Below are positions 7,271 through 14,643 of a DNA stretch of 32,064 nucleotides, piece by piece; positions within the stretch are counted from its first letter, which is position 1, and every line of letters starts with the position of its first letter. The stretch comes from an uncultured Collinsella sp. (lineage in GTDB: Bacteria; Actinomycetota; Coriobacteriia; Coriobacteriales; Coriobacteriaceae): the NCBI GenBank assembly GCA_902495545.1, contig CABUXM010000014.1:1-32064 (forward strand). The letters are read 5' to 3'. Under the pieces are notes generated by a model. The model saw only the letters and a list, made by a program, of their open reading frames with translations, made no database searches and had not been told where the DNA came from. A program made the translations under genes and the position numbers.

Positions 7271-7659
7271 CAGGCCTCACCCCTCAGCTTGCGGATGCGG
7301 GATACGATGTCCTCAATCACTTTCGGAGAGCAACCAGTTGTTATATTGCTGAGAGAACAACTTTGACAGGTTCCATCCTTGCTGAAGTACGCGCAAGCGG
7401 TGCCTTCTGCGACGCATTTGTCCAAGTCCTCTTCCAGCTTCTCCCAGCTGTCGGGTTCTGTGAGGTACATGAGCTCGGCGTCGAGTTTCCTGCCCGCGTC
7501 CGTGACCGCGCGCCAGCAGTTCCCCCACTCTTTCTCGAGGTCGGAATCTACCGCGTACACCCAGTACACGATGTTTCGGGCCGTGCCGCCGCTGCCGTAC
7601 AGCACCTTGGTATCTAGCGGAATCTCTCGACCGTCGGCATCCTTTGGCAGTTGAATCAT
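7270..7659 (-). CDS. Phage protein with cysteine cluster, 129 aa, unknown
   Basis: Starts MIQLPKDADGREIPLDTKVL. Two tandem ATGs exist; the second is preferred because AAGGAGG is then 4 bases away. The middle has YLTEPDSWEKLEEDLDKCV and the end a cysteine group CAYFSKDGTCQSC. The N-terminal LPKDADGREIPLDTKVLY pattern is one I recall from Gram-positive phage proteins of unknown role. Confidence 0.65.
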   Translation of the reverse strand: MIQLPKDADGREIPLDTKVLYGSGGTARNIVYWVYAVDSDLEKEWGNCWRAVTDAGRKLDAELMYLTEPDSWEKLEEDLDKCVAEGTACAYFSKDGTCQSCSLSNITTGCSPKVIEDIVSRIRKLRGEA

Positions 7660-7678
7660 CATTCCTCCTTATCTGGCG

Positions 7679-8320
7679 TTATACGCCCTCCATCCCGATC
7701 TGCTCGCACCACTGGTTGGCCATCGCCTTTGCGATGCCCGGGAACGTGCGGCTGCGAACCTTGGCGCGTTCGTGTGGCGGCAGATGCCAGGCGTCCGCGT
7801 ACCATGCCGGCATGGAGTTGCCTGACTTGAAGACCTTGCGCGGCTCAGGCTCGACCTCATCAGTCGGCTTGAGCGGCTCGAGCCCCTTCAGCCACAGGCA
7901 CGTCTTCTTTTCGAACGGGTCGCCGAACATGTACGGCTGCACGATTTGGTCCGGTTTGCGCCATCTTGTGCTCATACAGCCGACGGGGTTCTCGATTGCG
8001 ACGTACGGCGCATTGCACTTGGCGAACGCCATGAAGAACTCGACGGCGGTCTCGCGGTTAGCCTTGCGCTCGCGCGCTCTGTCGCCGTACTTCCCCTCGT
8101 CGAACCAGCGGTTGCCGGTGACGGTGAGATACGTGCATGGCGGGTGCGCGATCACCAGGTCCCACCTGAGCTTGAGCATCTGGAGAGCGTCGACGTTGAG
8201 GTGCATGAGGTCGTGACCCCCCCCCGCTTCCTCAAGGTCGCAGCTGTAAGCCTCGTGCCCCATCTTCCGGAACTCAAGCGCCACGCGCTGCGACTCCTCG
8301 CAGGCGATAAGAACTCGCAT
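7679..8320 (-). CDS. Phage DNA cytosine methyltransferase-like protein, 213 aa
   Basis: Starts MRVLIACEESQRVALEFRK. The core IAHPPCTYLT (about residues 58-66) contains the PPC motif of cytosine-5 methyltransferases, and AIENP (108-112) resembles motif VI. The protein is short compared with full C5 enzymes and lacks an obvious target-recognition domain, as in other phage relatives. The family is usually annotated as a phage DNA methyltransferase. Codons 32-35 lie on an uninterrupted run of nine Gs (8217-8225), prone to slippage. The start directly follows the stop of a 36-aa gene. Confidence 0.7.
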   Translation of the reverse strand: MRVLIACEESQRVALEFRKMGHEAYSCDLEEAGGGHDLMHLNVDALQMLKLRWDLVIAHPPCTYLTVTGNRWFDEGKYGDRARERKANRETAVEFFMAFAKCNAPYVAIENPVGCMSTRWRKPDQIVQPYMFGDPFEKKTCLWLKGLEPLKPTDEVEPEPRKVFKSGNSMPAWYADAWHLPPHERAKVRSRTFPGIAKAMANQWCEQIGMEGV

Positions 8321-8431
8321 CTACGCCACCCTCTTCCTGACGACGGCCACGTCGTACATGCCCTCGAGGTAGCCGACGGCCCTCGCCGCGGCCATGTCTT
8401 GCTCGCGGCCGAGCTCATCCCATCCGCTCAT
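8321..8431 (-). CDS. Very small phage protein, 36 aa
   Basis: Encodes MSGWDELGREQDMAAARAVG and a further 16 residues ending VVRKRVA. The ATG at 8431 overlaps the upstream stop (ATGA), and its TAG stop abuts the methyltransferase ATG, so it fills the gap exactly. Coupling is the main support. No function. Confidence 0.5.
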   Translation of the reverse strand: MSGWDELGREQDMAAARAVGYLEGMYDVAVVRKRVA

Positions 8432-8625
8432 CGCGCCTCCCAGTAGTTGCACCTGGCGAGCCCCTGCGTGCGGTGCACGAACTCCGGGCGCCGCCCGCAC
8501 TCGTACTCGGTGCGCTCCACGCCGTGGACGGTGCGCAGCACCGTCGCGCAGCAGTGCAGACAGTTCTCACAGCGCTCCTCCCGGAGTCCGTCCGCATAGA
8601 TGTCCGGCCTCTCGTTCCCCGTCAT
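8428..8625 (-). CDS. Cysteine-rich phage protein, 65 aa
   Basis: Starts MTGNERPDIYADGLREERCE and has a CENCLHCC cluster, then CGRRPEF and a terminal CNYWEAR. This is a common layout of small zinc or iron-binding proteins in phage accessory regions. The ATG overlaps the upstream stop (ATGA). Function unknown. Confidence 0.6.
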   Translation of the reverse strand: MTGNERPDIYADGLREERCENCLHCCATVLRTVHGVERTEYECGRRPEFVHRTQGLARCNYWEAR

Positions 8626-8846
8626 CTGTATCCCCTCTTCCCGTACCTTCCGTCGTTCACCATGTTCCTTACGTGGCGCCGCATGTCCTGAGCCGCCTGG
8701 TCTCCCTCGGGCGGCAGCTTCCGCCCGCTCGCGCACTCGACGCAGTGGACGCGCCAGCCGCCGCGGTAGCGCTCGAAGTGCCCGAACCCGGGAGGCGTCC
8801 ACCTGCCGCACTCGCGGCAGTAGCCGCCGTAGACGTTCCTAGCCAT
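8622..8846 (-). CDS. Zinc-knuckle phage protein, 74 aa
   Basis: Two CxxC pairs are visible, CRECGRW and CVECASG, with a basic C-terminus ending GRYGKRGYR. Likely a zinc-bound nucleic-acid binding protein (inference). It overlaps neighbours by 8 and 4 bases. Confidence 0.6.
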   Translation of the reverse strand: MARNVYGGYCRECGRWTPPGFGHFERYRGGWRVHCVECASGRKLPPEGDQAAQDMRRHVRNMVNDGRYGKRGYR

Positions 8847-9249
8847 TCCCCTGTTCCTTCCTGTAGACGTCGCGGGCCATCGCCTCCGCGAGCGCGCACA
8901 TGTCGGTCACCTCGGCGCACTCCGCGCCGAAGAACATGCCCAGCTCGCCCCTCTTGTGCCTGTCGCACCGGTAGGTGCGGCAGATCTCGGGCCTCGCGGC
9001 GTAGACCGCGCACTCGCGCCCGTCCGTCAGGTACGGGCACAGCAGGTCGTACTCCGCCCTGGGCTCGGCGGGCTCGATTCCGTTCCGGCGCACGTACGCC
9101 TCGAGGCGCACCCGGTCGAACGGGCTCACGGGCAGGAAGCGCGAGCAGCACTCGCCGCAGCCCCTGCAGTCGCCCGTGTACAGGTCGGTCACGTCGTCGC
9201 TCTGGAGCCCGGCGTGGATGGCCGCGGCGACGGCCCTCTCGTCATTCAT
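8839..9249 (-). CDS. YkgJ-family cysteine cluster protein, 136 aa
   Basis: CRGCGECCSRF matches the CxxCxxCC signature of the YkgJ/zinc-iron chelating family (PF03692), and the later CPYL, CAVYAARPEICRTYRC cysteines complete it. The ATG at 9249 starts MNDERAVAAAIHAGL. Biochemical role of the family is poorly known; it is seen in phages and hosts. A 37-base gap separates it from the upstream gene. Confidence 0.8.
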   Translation of the reverse strand: MNDERAVAAAIHAGLQSDDVTDLYTGDCRGCGECCSRFLPVSPFDRVRLEAYVRRNGIEPAEPRAEYDLLCPYLTDGRECAVYAARPEICRTYRCDRHKRGELGMFFGAECAEVTDMCALAEAMARDVYRKEQGNG

Positions 9250-9286
9250 CGGCCTGCCCCTTCGCCCCTGCCGTGGGCGGCGGCCC

Positions 9287-9697
9287 CTACTTGGAACATC
9301 CGGCCACCTTCTTGTCGTAGATCTTCTTGAGGTCCCGCCGCATGAACCGGGTGAACTCCTCCTCGCCGACGTCGTCCGCCAGCGCCACATATCGCATCGC
9401 ATCGTGGCACCATTCGTCGAAGCCGAGCAGCCTTCCGCTGAACGCGCTCTTGACGTCCGTGACCTCGGCGTAGGTGAAGCGGGTCAGCATCTCCTCGCGC
9501 ATGACCTTATCGGCCAGCGCCTCGATGGGCGTCTTGGGGCGGTTGATGATCCGGCTGTAGCCGTTCGCTCTCTTTGTCATGGCGTCGAGCTGCTTGGCGA
9601 GCTTGTTGTTCTCGGCCGCGAGGCGCTCGTTGCGGCGCTGCTCGTAGTCGAGCTCGGCGAGCACGTACTGCTCGCAGTTGGTGATTTCCATCGTCAT
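9287..9697 (-). CDS. Phage protein with N-terminal coiled coil, 136 aa
   Basis: Starts MTMEITNCEQYVLAELDYEQ, followed by a charged helix EQRRNERLAAENNKLAKQLD that looks like a coiled coil (about 18-45). The rest is mixed alpha/beta and ends in basic DKKVAGCSK. The first ATG (9697) overlaps the upstream stop (ATGA); a second in-frame ATG is two codons on. No family recognised. Confidence 0.6.
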   Translation of the reverse strand: MTMEITNCEQYVLAELDYEQRRNERLAAENNKLAKQLDAMTKRANGYSRIINRPKTPIEALADKVMREEMLTRFTYAEVTDVKSAFSGRLLGFDEWCHDAMRYVALADDVGEEEFTRFMRRDLKKIYDKKVAGCSK

Positions 9698-10146
9698 TTC
9701 ACCTCTCGGATGATCTCGTTTCCGTATCGGTCGGTGATGGCCCAGTAGCCGAACTCGTAGAGGTCGGGGCTGTGCGGCGGGTACTCCTTGAGCAGCGTGC
9801 CGGACCACCATGCCTCCTCGGCCGCCCCGGTGCGCCATACCCACTCGGCCCTGAGGCCGCCGTCGTGGAACTTCCCGTGGCACCCGGTCGTGCCGGAGCC
9901 GCACAGGGCGAACAGCGGGCTGCGGAGCTCCCACACCCCTTTTGGCGTGACGAGCCTGAACGTCTTTCCCCACGACCTGCGGGCGACGTGGTGGCAGTTG
10001 GAGGCGCGCCTGCCGCACACCGCGCACCGGGCCTGCGTCGGCTCGTATGCCGTGTCGTGCGTGTACCTCGCCCCGAGGTGGGGCTTGCCGTACAGCTCGG
10101 CGCGCTCCTTCGGCCATCCCCTCAGCAGGCCCGCATCGAGGATCAT
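9694..10146 (-). CDS. HNH-like nuclease/zinc protein, 150 aa
   Basis: CAVCGRRASNCHHVARRSWG followed by LFALCGSGTTGCHGKFHDG is an HNH-like pattern: paired cysteines around a HH motif and a second C...GCH half. It probably folds as a beta-beta-alpha-metal nuclease domain. The ATG at 10146 overlaps the stop of the replication gene (ATGA), so the gene is coupled to replication. Its substrate is unknown. Confidence 0.65.
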   Translation of the reverse strand: MILDAGLLRGWPKERAELYGKPHLGARYTHDTAYEPTQARCAVCGRRASNCHHVARRSWGKTFRLVTPKGVWELRSPLFALCGSGTTGCHGKFHDGGLRAEWVWRTGAAEEAWWSGTLLKEYPPHSPDLYEFGYWAITDRYGNEIIREVK

Positions 10147-11012
10147 GAGAGCCTCCTCTCGCACGCGGCGCGGGCGGCCAGCAGCCTCTGCGCGTCCTGG
10201 TACAGCCCGAACCGGTCCCTGCTCGCGGTCGTGCCCCTAGGGGCCTCGACCTTGGCCGGGTCGATGCCCGGGTGCTCGGACGCCCACCGGCGCTCCTGCT
10301 CGGCCAGCGCCTCCTCTGGCGTCCTGGTCGGCCTGAACGTGGCGGCCTCGACCTCCGAGGCGGTGGGCTTGCCGCGGCTGCGGGCCTCGGCGTCGAGCTC
10401 GCGCTGGCGGCGGTGCCACTGCCGGGCCTGCGGCTGCCAGTCCGAGATAGGCATACCGTTGGACTTGCGCCAGCCCTGCGACGCGTAGAAGTCGAAGAAC
10501 GCCTGCGGGTCGCCGTTCAGGCAGTTGGCCCCGAAGTACGCGGCGACCTCCTCGGCGGTCGGCGGCTCGAAGCCCTCGGGCGCGGCGCAAGCGTCCGCAC
10601 TGCCCTGCACTGGAGTGGCATGGCTTGGTATGGACTGGTATGGATTGGTATATAAGGAGGGGTTTTCAGGTTCCGAAACCCCCGTTTCGGTAGTTTCCGA
10701 AACCCCGAAACCCCCGTTTCCGTTTTCCGAAACCCCCGTTTCCGAGGTTTCCGTATCCTCCGAAACCCCCGTTTCGGCCTTGCTGGACTTCGGCGGCCTG
10801 CCGCCCTTGTTCTTGTTGCGGGCGGCGAGGCTGTTGTCGATGTCCTCTCGCAAGCTCTCGAACACGGCGCTGAGCGCCCAGTCGGCGAACTCCGGCTCGA
10901 TGCCGTTGGTGCCGTACTGGATGATTGCCCAGCACAGCTCCCCGCGCGGCCCCTCCGGCACGCGCTCGAGGGCGGCGGTGAGCTTCGGGAACCACGTGAA
11001 CTTGCTTGCCAT
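10143..11012 (-). CDS. Phage replication protein, DUF6291-type N-terminus, 289 aa
   Basis: The N-terminus FTWFPKLTAALERVPEGPRG followed by WAIIQYGTNGIEPEF and FESLREDIDN matches DUF6291-type phage replication proteins. Residues 80-115 are a repetitive linker with several ETGVSE-like units, and the C-terminal part contains FFDFYASQGWRKSNG and ISDWQPQARQWHRRQ, as in replisome-organiser proteins. The repeated DNA behind the linker looks like origin iterons, as in the lambda O gene. The ATG at 11012 overlaps the upstream 36-aa gene by one base. Confidence 0.7.
   Translation of the reverse strand: MASKFTWFPKLTAALERVPEGPRGELCWAIIQYGTNGIEPEFADWALSAVFESLREDIDNSLAARNKNKGGRPPKSSKAETGVSEDTETSETGVSENGNGGFGVSETTETGVSEPENPSLYTNPYQSIPSHATPVQGSADACAAPEGFEPPTAEEVAAYFGANCLNGDPQAFFDFYASQGWRKSNGMPISDWQPQARQWHRRQRELDAEARSRGKPTASEVEAATFRPTRTPEEALAEQERRWASEHPGIDPAKVEAPRGTTASRDRFGLYQDAQRLLAARAACERRLS
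10620..10776. repeat. Candidate phage replication origin: four iterons plus T/A-rich direct repeats
   Basis: Four exact copies of the dyad GAAACCCCCGTTTC start at 10675, 10707, 10729 and 10762. Spacings of 32, 22 and 33 bp are close to whole helical turns. A degenerate copy (GAAACCCCGAAAC) sits between the first two. Directly to the left, 10624-10654 repeats TGGTATGGA-like units and ends TATATAAGG, the most A/T-rich patch nearby. Iterons plus a melting region inside a replication-protein gene is the lambda-O arrangement. Confidence 0.6.
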
Positions 11013-11122
11013 CAGAACCACCCCCAGAGAAGCGAAGAGAAGAACAGGAAACCCGCGGAGAAGGAGGCGGCGAACAGGGCCGCCTCCCAGTGGTCGCGGA
11101 TGATGTCGGGTACGCGCCCCAT
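11012..11122 (-). CDS. Small membrane peptide, 36 aa
   Basis: Starts MGRVPDIIRDHWEAALFAAS and continues into a hydrophobic span with GFLFFSSLLWGWF at the end. It is wedged between ssb and the replication gene with one-base TGATG overlaps on both sides, strong evidence for translation. Possibly tethers the replication machinery to the membrane (speculative). Confidence 0.6.
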   Translation of the reverse strand: MGRVPDIIRDHWEAALFAASFSAGFLFFSSLLWGWF

Positions 11123-11709
11123 CAGAACGGGATGTCCTCGTCGTACACGTCCAGCTGCTGCTGGGCGGGCTGCGGCGCGGCCTGCGGTGCCGGTTGCGGT
11201 GCCGCCTGCGGTGCCTGCTGGTAGGCCTGCTGGGCGTTCCATTGCGGCGCGGGCTGCTGGGGCGCCGGCTGCGGGGCATATGCCCGCGGTGCGGGCTGCG
11301 GCGCCTGTCGGGGCGGGTACGCCTGCTGCTGGTAGCCCTGCGGCGCGTACTGCTGAGGCGCCTGCTGCCCGTTGGGGTTCTGGCTCATGAGGACGACCTC
11401 GTCGGGGATGATCTCGACCTTCGAGCGCCTGCCGCCCCCGTTCTTGTCCTCCCAGGAGCTGTAGCGCAGCTTGCCCTCGATGGCGACCTTCATGCCCTTG
11501 CGCAGGATGCGCGAGAGCGCCTCGGCGCGGTTGCCGAACATGGTGCAGTCGATGAAGTTGGGGTAGTCCTCCCACTCCCCCGTCTGCTGGTTGCGGCGGC
11601 GGTCGTTGACCGCGACGCCGAAGCCCAGCACCTGCGTGCCGCCCGGGGTGGCGCGCAGCTCGGGGTCTCGGGTCAAATTGCCCGACACGACCACTCTGTT
11701 GATGCTCAT
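11122..11709 (-). CDS. ssb: Single-stranded DNA-binding protein (SSB)
   Basis: 195 aa. The OB-fold (1-110) begins SINRVVVSGNLTRDPELRAT and includes FIDCTMFGNRAEALSRILRK and the KGMKVAIEGKLRY strand. A Gln/Pro/Ala-rich linker follows, and the acidic tip YDEDIPF at the C-terminus is the protein-interaction motif of bacterial SSBs. It coats single strands during phage replication and recombination, next to the ERF annealing protein. Confidence 0.97.
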   Translation of the reverse strand: MSINRVVVSGNLTRDPELRATPGGTQVLGFGVAVNDRRRNQQTGEWEDYPNFIDCTMFGNRAEALSRILRKGMKVAIEGKLRYSSWEDKNGGGRRSKVEIIPDEVVLMSQNPNGQQAPQQYAPQGYQQQAYPPRQAPQPAPRAYAPQPAPQQPAPQWNAQQAYQQAPQAAPQPAPQAAPQPAQQQLDVYDEDIPF

Positions 11710-12053
11710 CTGTATGTCTCCTCTCCGCCGCTCGTCCAGGTCCTCTGGATGTCGGCGTCCACTGTCTTGATTCGCAGCTTGAGGGCCATGATCGCCTCGC
11801 TCGATGCCTTGTAGAGCGCCTCCGCGCAGTCGCGCAGCTGCTTCTTCTCGGCTATCTCATCGCGCCCCCGGCACAGGTCGCCGATGATGGTCACCGGCGT
11901 GCCCTTGGAGCGCTCCTCGAGGATGGCGATGCGCAGCGCCCTGCGGTAGTCCGCCTCGTTCTCGGCGTACTGCTGGCCCGTCCGCCTGAGCGTGTCCAGC
12001 TCCGCCATGAGGCGCTCGAACAGCTCCTCGCGCTGCGCGTACATGTCCTGCAT
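11706..12053 (-). CDS. Helical phage protein between ssb and erf, 115 aa
   Basis: Starts MQDMYAQREELFERLMAELD. It is mostly charged helix and includes RIAILEERSKGTPVTIIGDL and ALYKASSEAIMALKLRI. A family with this pattern recurs, as I recall, beside recombination genes of Gram-positive siphophages. Probable coiled-coil helper of the recombination module, role unknown. ATGA overlap with ssb. Confidence 0.65.
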   Translation of the reverse strand: MQDMYAQREELFERLMAELDTLRRTGQQYAENEADYRRALRIAILEERSKGTPVTIIGDLCRGRDEIAEKKQLRDCAEALYKASSEAIMALKLRIKTVDADIQRTWTSGGEETYR

Positions 12054-12056
12054 GGC

Positions 12057-12614
12057 CTACAGGACGCGCCACGTCGGGGTGGCGCAGCAGCCGGGATGCT
12101 TCTTGAACTCCTCGTACTGCTCTTTCGACTCGAAGGCGTAGGCCGTGCCGCAGGCCTTGCACTTCGCCGTGAAGCCGCCGCTCTCGGGCGGCTCCTTCTC
12201 GGGCCTGTCCGAGAGCGCGTCCGGGTCGCTCTGCCCGTCGATGGCGAACAGGCCGCACAGCGCGTACTTGCGCGCGTAGCTCGACGCCATCCCGGTCACC
12301 TGCGCGTCGTCGGAGCCGCTCTTGTGCTCCGCCTCGCGGGCGTAGGCCTTGAACTCCTTCTTCTCGCCGTGCCCGTCCACGAAGAACAGGGTGCACGTGG
12401 CCTCGACGTAGTAGCGGTCGCCCACCTTGCAGATGTTGTCGTGGAGCGTGAACACCACGCCCGCCTCCTTGCAGGGCTCCTTGAGCGCGGCGACGATGTC
12501 CTCGAACGATCGGTAGCTGAACTTCCCGAACGCGTTGTAGCGCGCCTTGGGGACGGTCACGGAGCGCTGCACCTTGGCTATCGCCTGGGAGAGCGTCATC
12601 TCCTCATCCGCCAT
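12057..12614 (-). CDS. erf: ERF-family single-strand annealing protein with C-terminal cysteine module
   Basis: 185 aa. The ERF core is MTLSQAIAKVQRSV, then ARYNAFGKFSYRSFEDIVAA and the diagnostic GMASSYARKYALCGLF (about 108-123). After a Pro/Glu-rich linker, residues 149-185 form a zinc-finger-like tail: C152, C155, H173, C176, C177. ERF proteins form rings that anneal complementary strands for phage recombination. The DUF1351 gene immediately upstream (no gap) supports a two-part recombination system. Confidence 0.9.
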   Translation of the reverse strand: MADEEMTLSQAIAKVQRSVTVPKARYNAFGKFSYRSFEDIVAALKEPCKEAGVVFTLHDNICKVGDRYYVEATCTLFFVDGHGEKKEFKAYAREAEHKSGSDDAQVTGMASSYARKYALCGLFAIDGQSDPDALSDRPEKEPPESGGFTAKCKACGTAYAFESKEQYEEFKKHPGCCATPTWRVL

Positions 12615-13508
12615 CTAGCACACCCCCTTGCACCTGATGGTGCCGGTGATGCCGCGCTCGCGCAGCGCCGCGGCGAGCAGCTCCATCTGCGAGCGGGTCG
12701 CGGACGGGATCTCGACCGTCCACGCGCAGGACAGCTCGGGGCTCGCCGCGACGGCGGGTTCCGACCGGCGCCTCGGCGCGGGACGCGGCGCGGGCTCGGA
12801 CTCGACCGCCTCGCGCATGGCGGCGATGCGGGCGTCCTCCTCGTCGGCGGCGCGGGCGGCGTTGAGCGCCGAGCCGAGGTCGAGCGTGCGGAACAGCTCG
12901 CGCTCGGCGACCTCGTAGTGGGCCATGGAGTCGCGCTGCGCCTTGAGCGTGTCCCAGTCGCGCGCGACTGCCGAGACCTTGGCCTCGAGCGCCTTCTTCG
13001 CCTTGACCTCTCCGAAGCCCTTGTTGAGCCACTGCTTCTCGTGGAGGCGCTCGTACGGCACGACCGGCGCGAGGAGCTCCGCGAACGTCTCGTAGTGCTC
13101 CTTGAGCTTGGCCATTGCGCGGGACTTGCGGTCCTCCTCGGCCTGGTCGAGCTGCGCCTTGATGCCGTCCGACGCGCCGTCGATGATGGACGTGATCTCC
13201 TTGCAGCGCTTCTCGAAGGCGGCGAGCGGCTTGTTGTACTCGCGCTTCACGGCCTTCCGGCGCTCCTCTATCTCTTTCTTCAGGCCGTTGAGGTAGAGGC
13301 GGTCGTTCTTGGCCTCCTTGATGGACTCGTCCTTGGTCAGGTCGTACTTGGCGCCCTCGTAGTCCGCGACCTTCGCGCGGATGCTATCCTCCATCGCGTC
13401 GAAGTTGGCGCTGATGACGGACGGCGAGTACGTGACGACGAGGTCGGGCGCCCCCTGCTCCTCGATGACCTCGGCCACGACCTCCTCGGCCTTATTCTCC
13501 CCAGACAT
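12615..13508 (-). CDS. DUF1351 protein, phage recombination partner, 297 aa
   Basis: A helical, charged protein with YDLTKDESIKEAKNDRLYLN and then GLKKEIEERRKAVKREYNKP, the hallmark of DUF1351 (PF07083). Long coiled coils occupy about 45-230; a short C-terminal domain (about 258-297) with WTVEIPSATRSQMELLAAAL may be separate. DUF1351 genes usually sit beside erf/recT and may act with them; the mechanism is unknown. TGATG overlap with the gene upstream. Confidence 0.85.
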   Translation of the reverse strand: MSGENKAEEVVAEVIEEQGAPDLVVTYSPSVISANFDAMEDSIRAKVADYEGAKYDLTKDESIKEAKNDRLYLNGLKKEIEERRKAVKREYNKPLAAFEKRCKEITSIIDGASDGIKAQLDQAEEDRKSRAMAKLKEHYETFAELLAPVVPYERLHEKQWLNKGFGEVKAKKALEAKVSAVARDWDTLKAQRDSMAHYEVAERELFRTLDLGSALNAARAADEEDARIAAMREAVESEPAPRPAPRRRSEPAVAASPELSCAWTVEIPSATRSQMELLAAALRERGITGTIRCKGVC

Positions 13509-13732
13509 TACCTGACCTCCTCGTTGAGCATCCGGTTGTACTTCCTCTCGGTTAGGGCCTCGTCGATGACGGCGGCGTGCCCGACGATTCGCTTGGCGAG
13601 CCTCTCGCGCGCGTCCATGAACTTGTCGAACGCCTCGTCGGACTTCGTTATGACCGAGATGGTGAACATCGCCTGCTCCTCCGTGGCGAGGTCGGCCAGC
13701 TCGGCGAACATCCCCTTGTAGTCCTCCATCAC
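13508..13732 (-). CDS. Small helical phage protein, 74 aa
   Basis: Starts MMEDYKGMFAELADLATEEQ (or at the second Met). It is entirely helical by appearance, with FDKFMDARERLAKRIVGHAA. Coupled on both sides (ATGA upstream, TGATG into DUF1351). No family recognised. Confidence 0.6.
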   Translation of the reverse strand: MMEDYKGMFAELADLATEEQAMFTISVITKSDEAFDKFMDARERLAKRIVGHAAVIDEALTERKYNRMLNEEVR

Positions 13733-13941
13733 TCGGTCACCTCCCCGTCGTGGCTAACGAACAGGATCTGCGGCTGCTTGCTCTGGATGGACAGCCAGAC
13801 CTCCTCGCCGCTCTTGCGGATGGCGTCGAACGCCGCGCTGTCCTCGGTGTCGACCTCGAACTGCAGGACGGCGACGCCGCCCTTCACGGTGGCCTGCTTG
13901 AACTTGGCCTCGATCTCCACCGGTATGTTTGTGCTCTCCAT
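13729..13941 (-). CDS. Small phage protein, 70 aa
   Basis: Starts MESTNIPVEIEAKFKQATVK and appears beta-rich, ending ILFVSHDGEVTE. The ATG at 13941 lies two bases after the nuclease stop, and its stop overlaps the next start (ATGA). Resembles small single-domain proteins in phage recombination modules; no function assigned. Confidence 0.6.
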   Translation of the reverse strand: MESTNIPVEIEAKFKQATVKGGVAVLQFEVDTEDSAAFDAIRKSGEEVWLSIQSKQPQILFVSHDGEVTE

Positions 13942-13943
13942 TG

Positions 13944-14312
13944 CTATTCCTCCCTGTCTGCGCCCGCGAGCATCGCCGCGAACGTCTCCAATGTCATGGT
14001 CACGAACTGCTCGCCCGGGATGGCGGTGCCTCGGCGCTTCCAGACGACCACGCCGTAGTCCGCCCCGCGGTTCCTGCGCTCGGTCTCCGCCTCGCGCAGC
14101 CACTTGGGCAGCTCGTGCCTGCCCTGGTAGTCCTTGCACTCGATTGCGATGCCCCGCCCGGCCACCGACACGCCGCGGATGTCGCCCGTGTCGTGCGAGC
14201 CGGTCTTGACCTGCCTGTCGACGTCGGCCCCGAGCCTCCCGGCGAGGTAGTCGGCGACCAGTCGCTCGAACCTCGTGCCCGCGTCCTTGGCGGACCTCCT
14301 GCTCCTACTCAT
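13944..14312 (-). CDS. PD-(D/E)XK nuclease, Holliday-junction-resolvase-like, 122 aa
   Basis: The motif chain is E16 (FERLVADYL), D44 in TGDIRGV and E58-K60 in IAIECKDYQGR, the catalytic D...ExK set of PD-(D/E)XK enzymes. Size and the basic N-terminus suit an Hjc/RusA-like resolvase that would resolve branched DNA made by the ERF system. Assignment to nuclease superfamily is strong; the exact substrate is inferred. Confidence 0.8.
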   Translation of the reverse strand: MSRSRRSAKDAGTRFERLVADYLAGRLGADVDRQVKTGSHDTGDIRGVSVAGRGIAIECKDYQGRHELPKWLREAETERRNRGADYGVVVWKRRGTAIPGEQFVTMTLETFAAMLAGADREE

Positions 14313-14643
14313 CGCGGAACCCGTCGCTCTTGGAGCGGTGCTTGTTGAAGGCGTCCCTCAGCTGCGGGTAGCGCGCCTCCATGATTCGGGCGAGGCTCGG
14401 GGCGATGCCGTTCTTGCAGCCCACGTGCAGCTCGTTGCGCACCATGTTGACCAGGTAGTTCACCGAGACGTAGCCCTTGCGGTTGAGGCGCATGGCCTGC
14501 TCGACCATGAAGCTCCACGCGCCGGGATTCTCGTCTATCCACTTGCGGGCCTCCCGGAAGTCCTGCTCGCCGTCCGCGCCGAGGCCGAATATCTCGAGCT
14601 GGTTGCTCATCGGCTTCTGGCGGTACCTCTCGTCGTTACGCAT
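14305..14643 (-). CDS. Phage early protein, 112 aa, unknown
   Basis: Starts at 14643 (MRNDERYRQK) with GGGAG 6 bases away; a second in-frame start gives MSNQLEIFGLG. The body is helical with RLNRKGYVSVNYLVNMVRNE and later RIMEARYPQLRDAFNKHRS. It looks like a family found in Gram-positive phage early regions, role unknown. Overlaps neighbours by 8 bases on each side. Confidence 0.65.
   Translation of the reverse strand: MRNDERYRQKPMSNQLEIFGLGADGEQDFREARKWIDENPGAWSFMVEQAMRLNRKGYVSVNYLVNMVRNELHVGCKNGIAPSLARIMEARYPQLRDAFNKHRSKSDGFRDE

Noticed and set aside
10673..10790. Regular repeats resembling a CRISPR array
   Set aside because: Units are 14 bp with 8-19 bp gaps, encode an in-frame linker and have no cas genes nearby; better explained as iterons.
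12096..13721. 541-codon plus-strand open frame opposite erf and DUF1351
   Set aside because: Leu/Arg/Val-rich translation without domains, fully antisense to recognised recombination genes.
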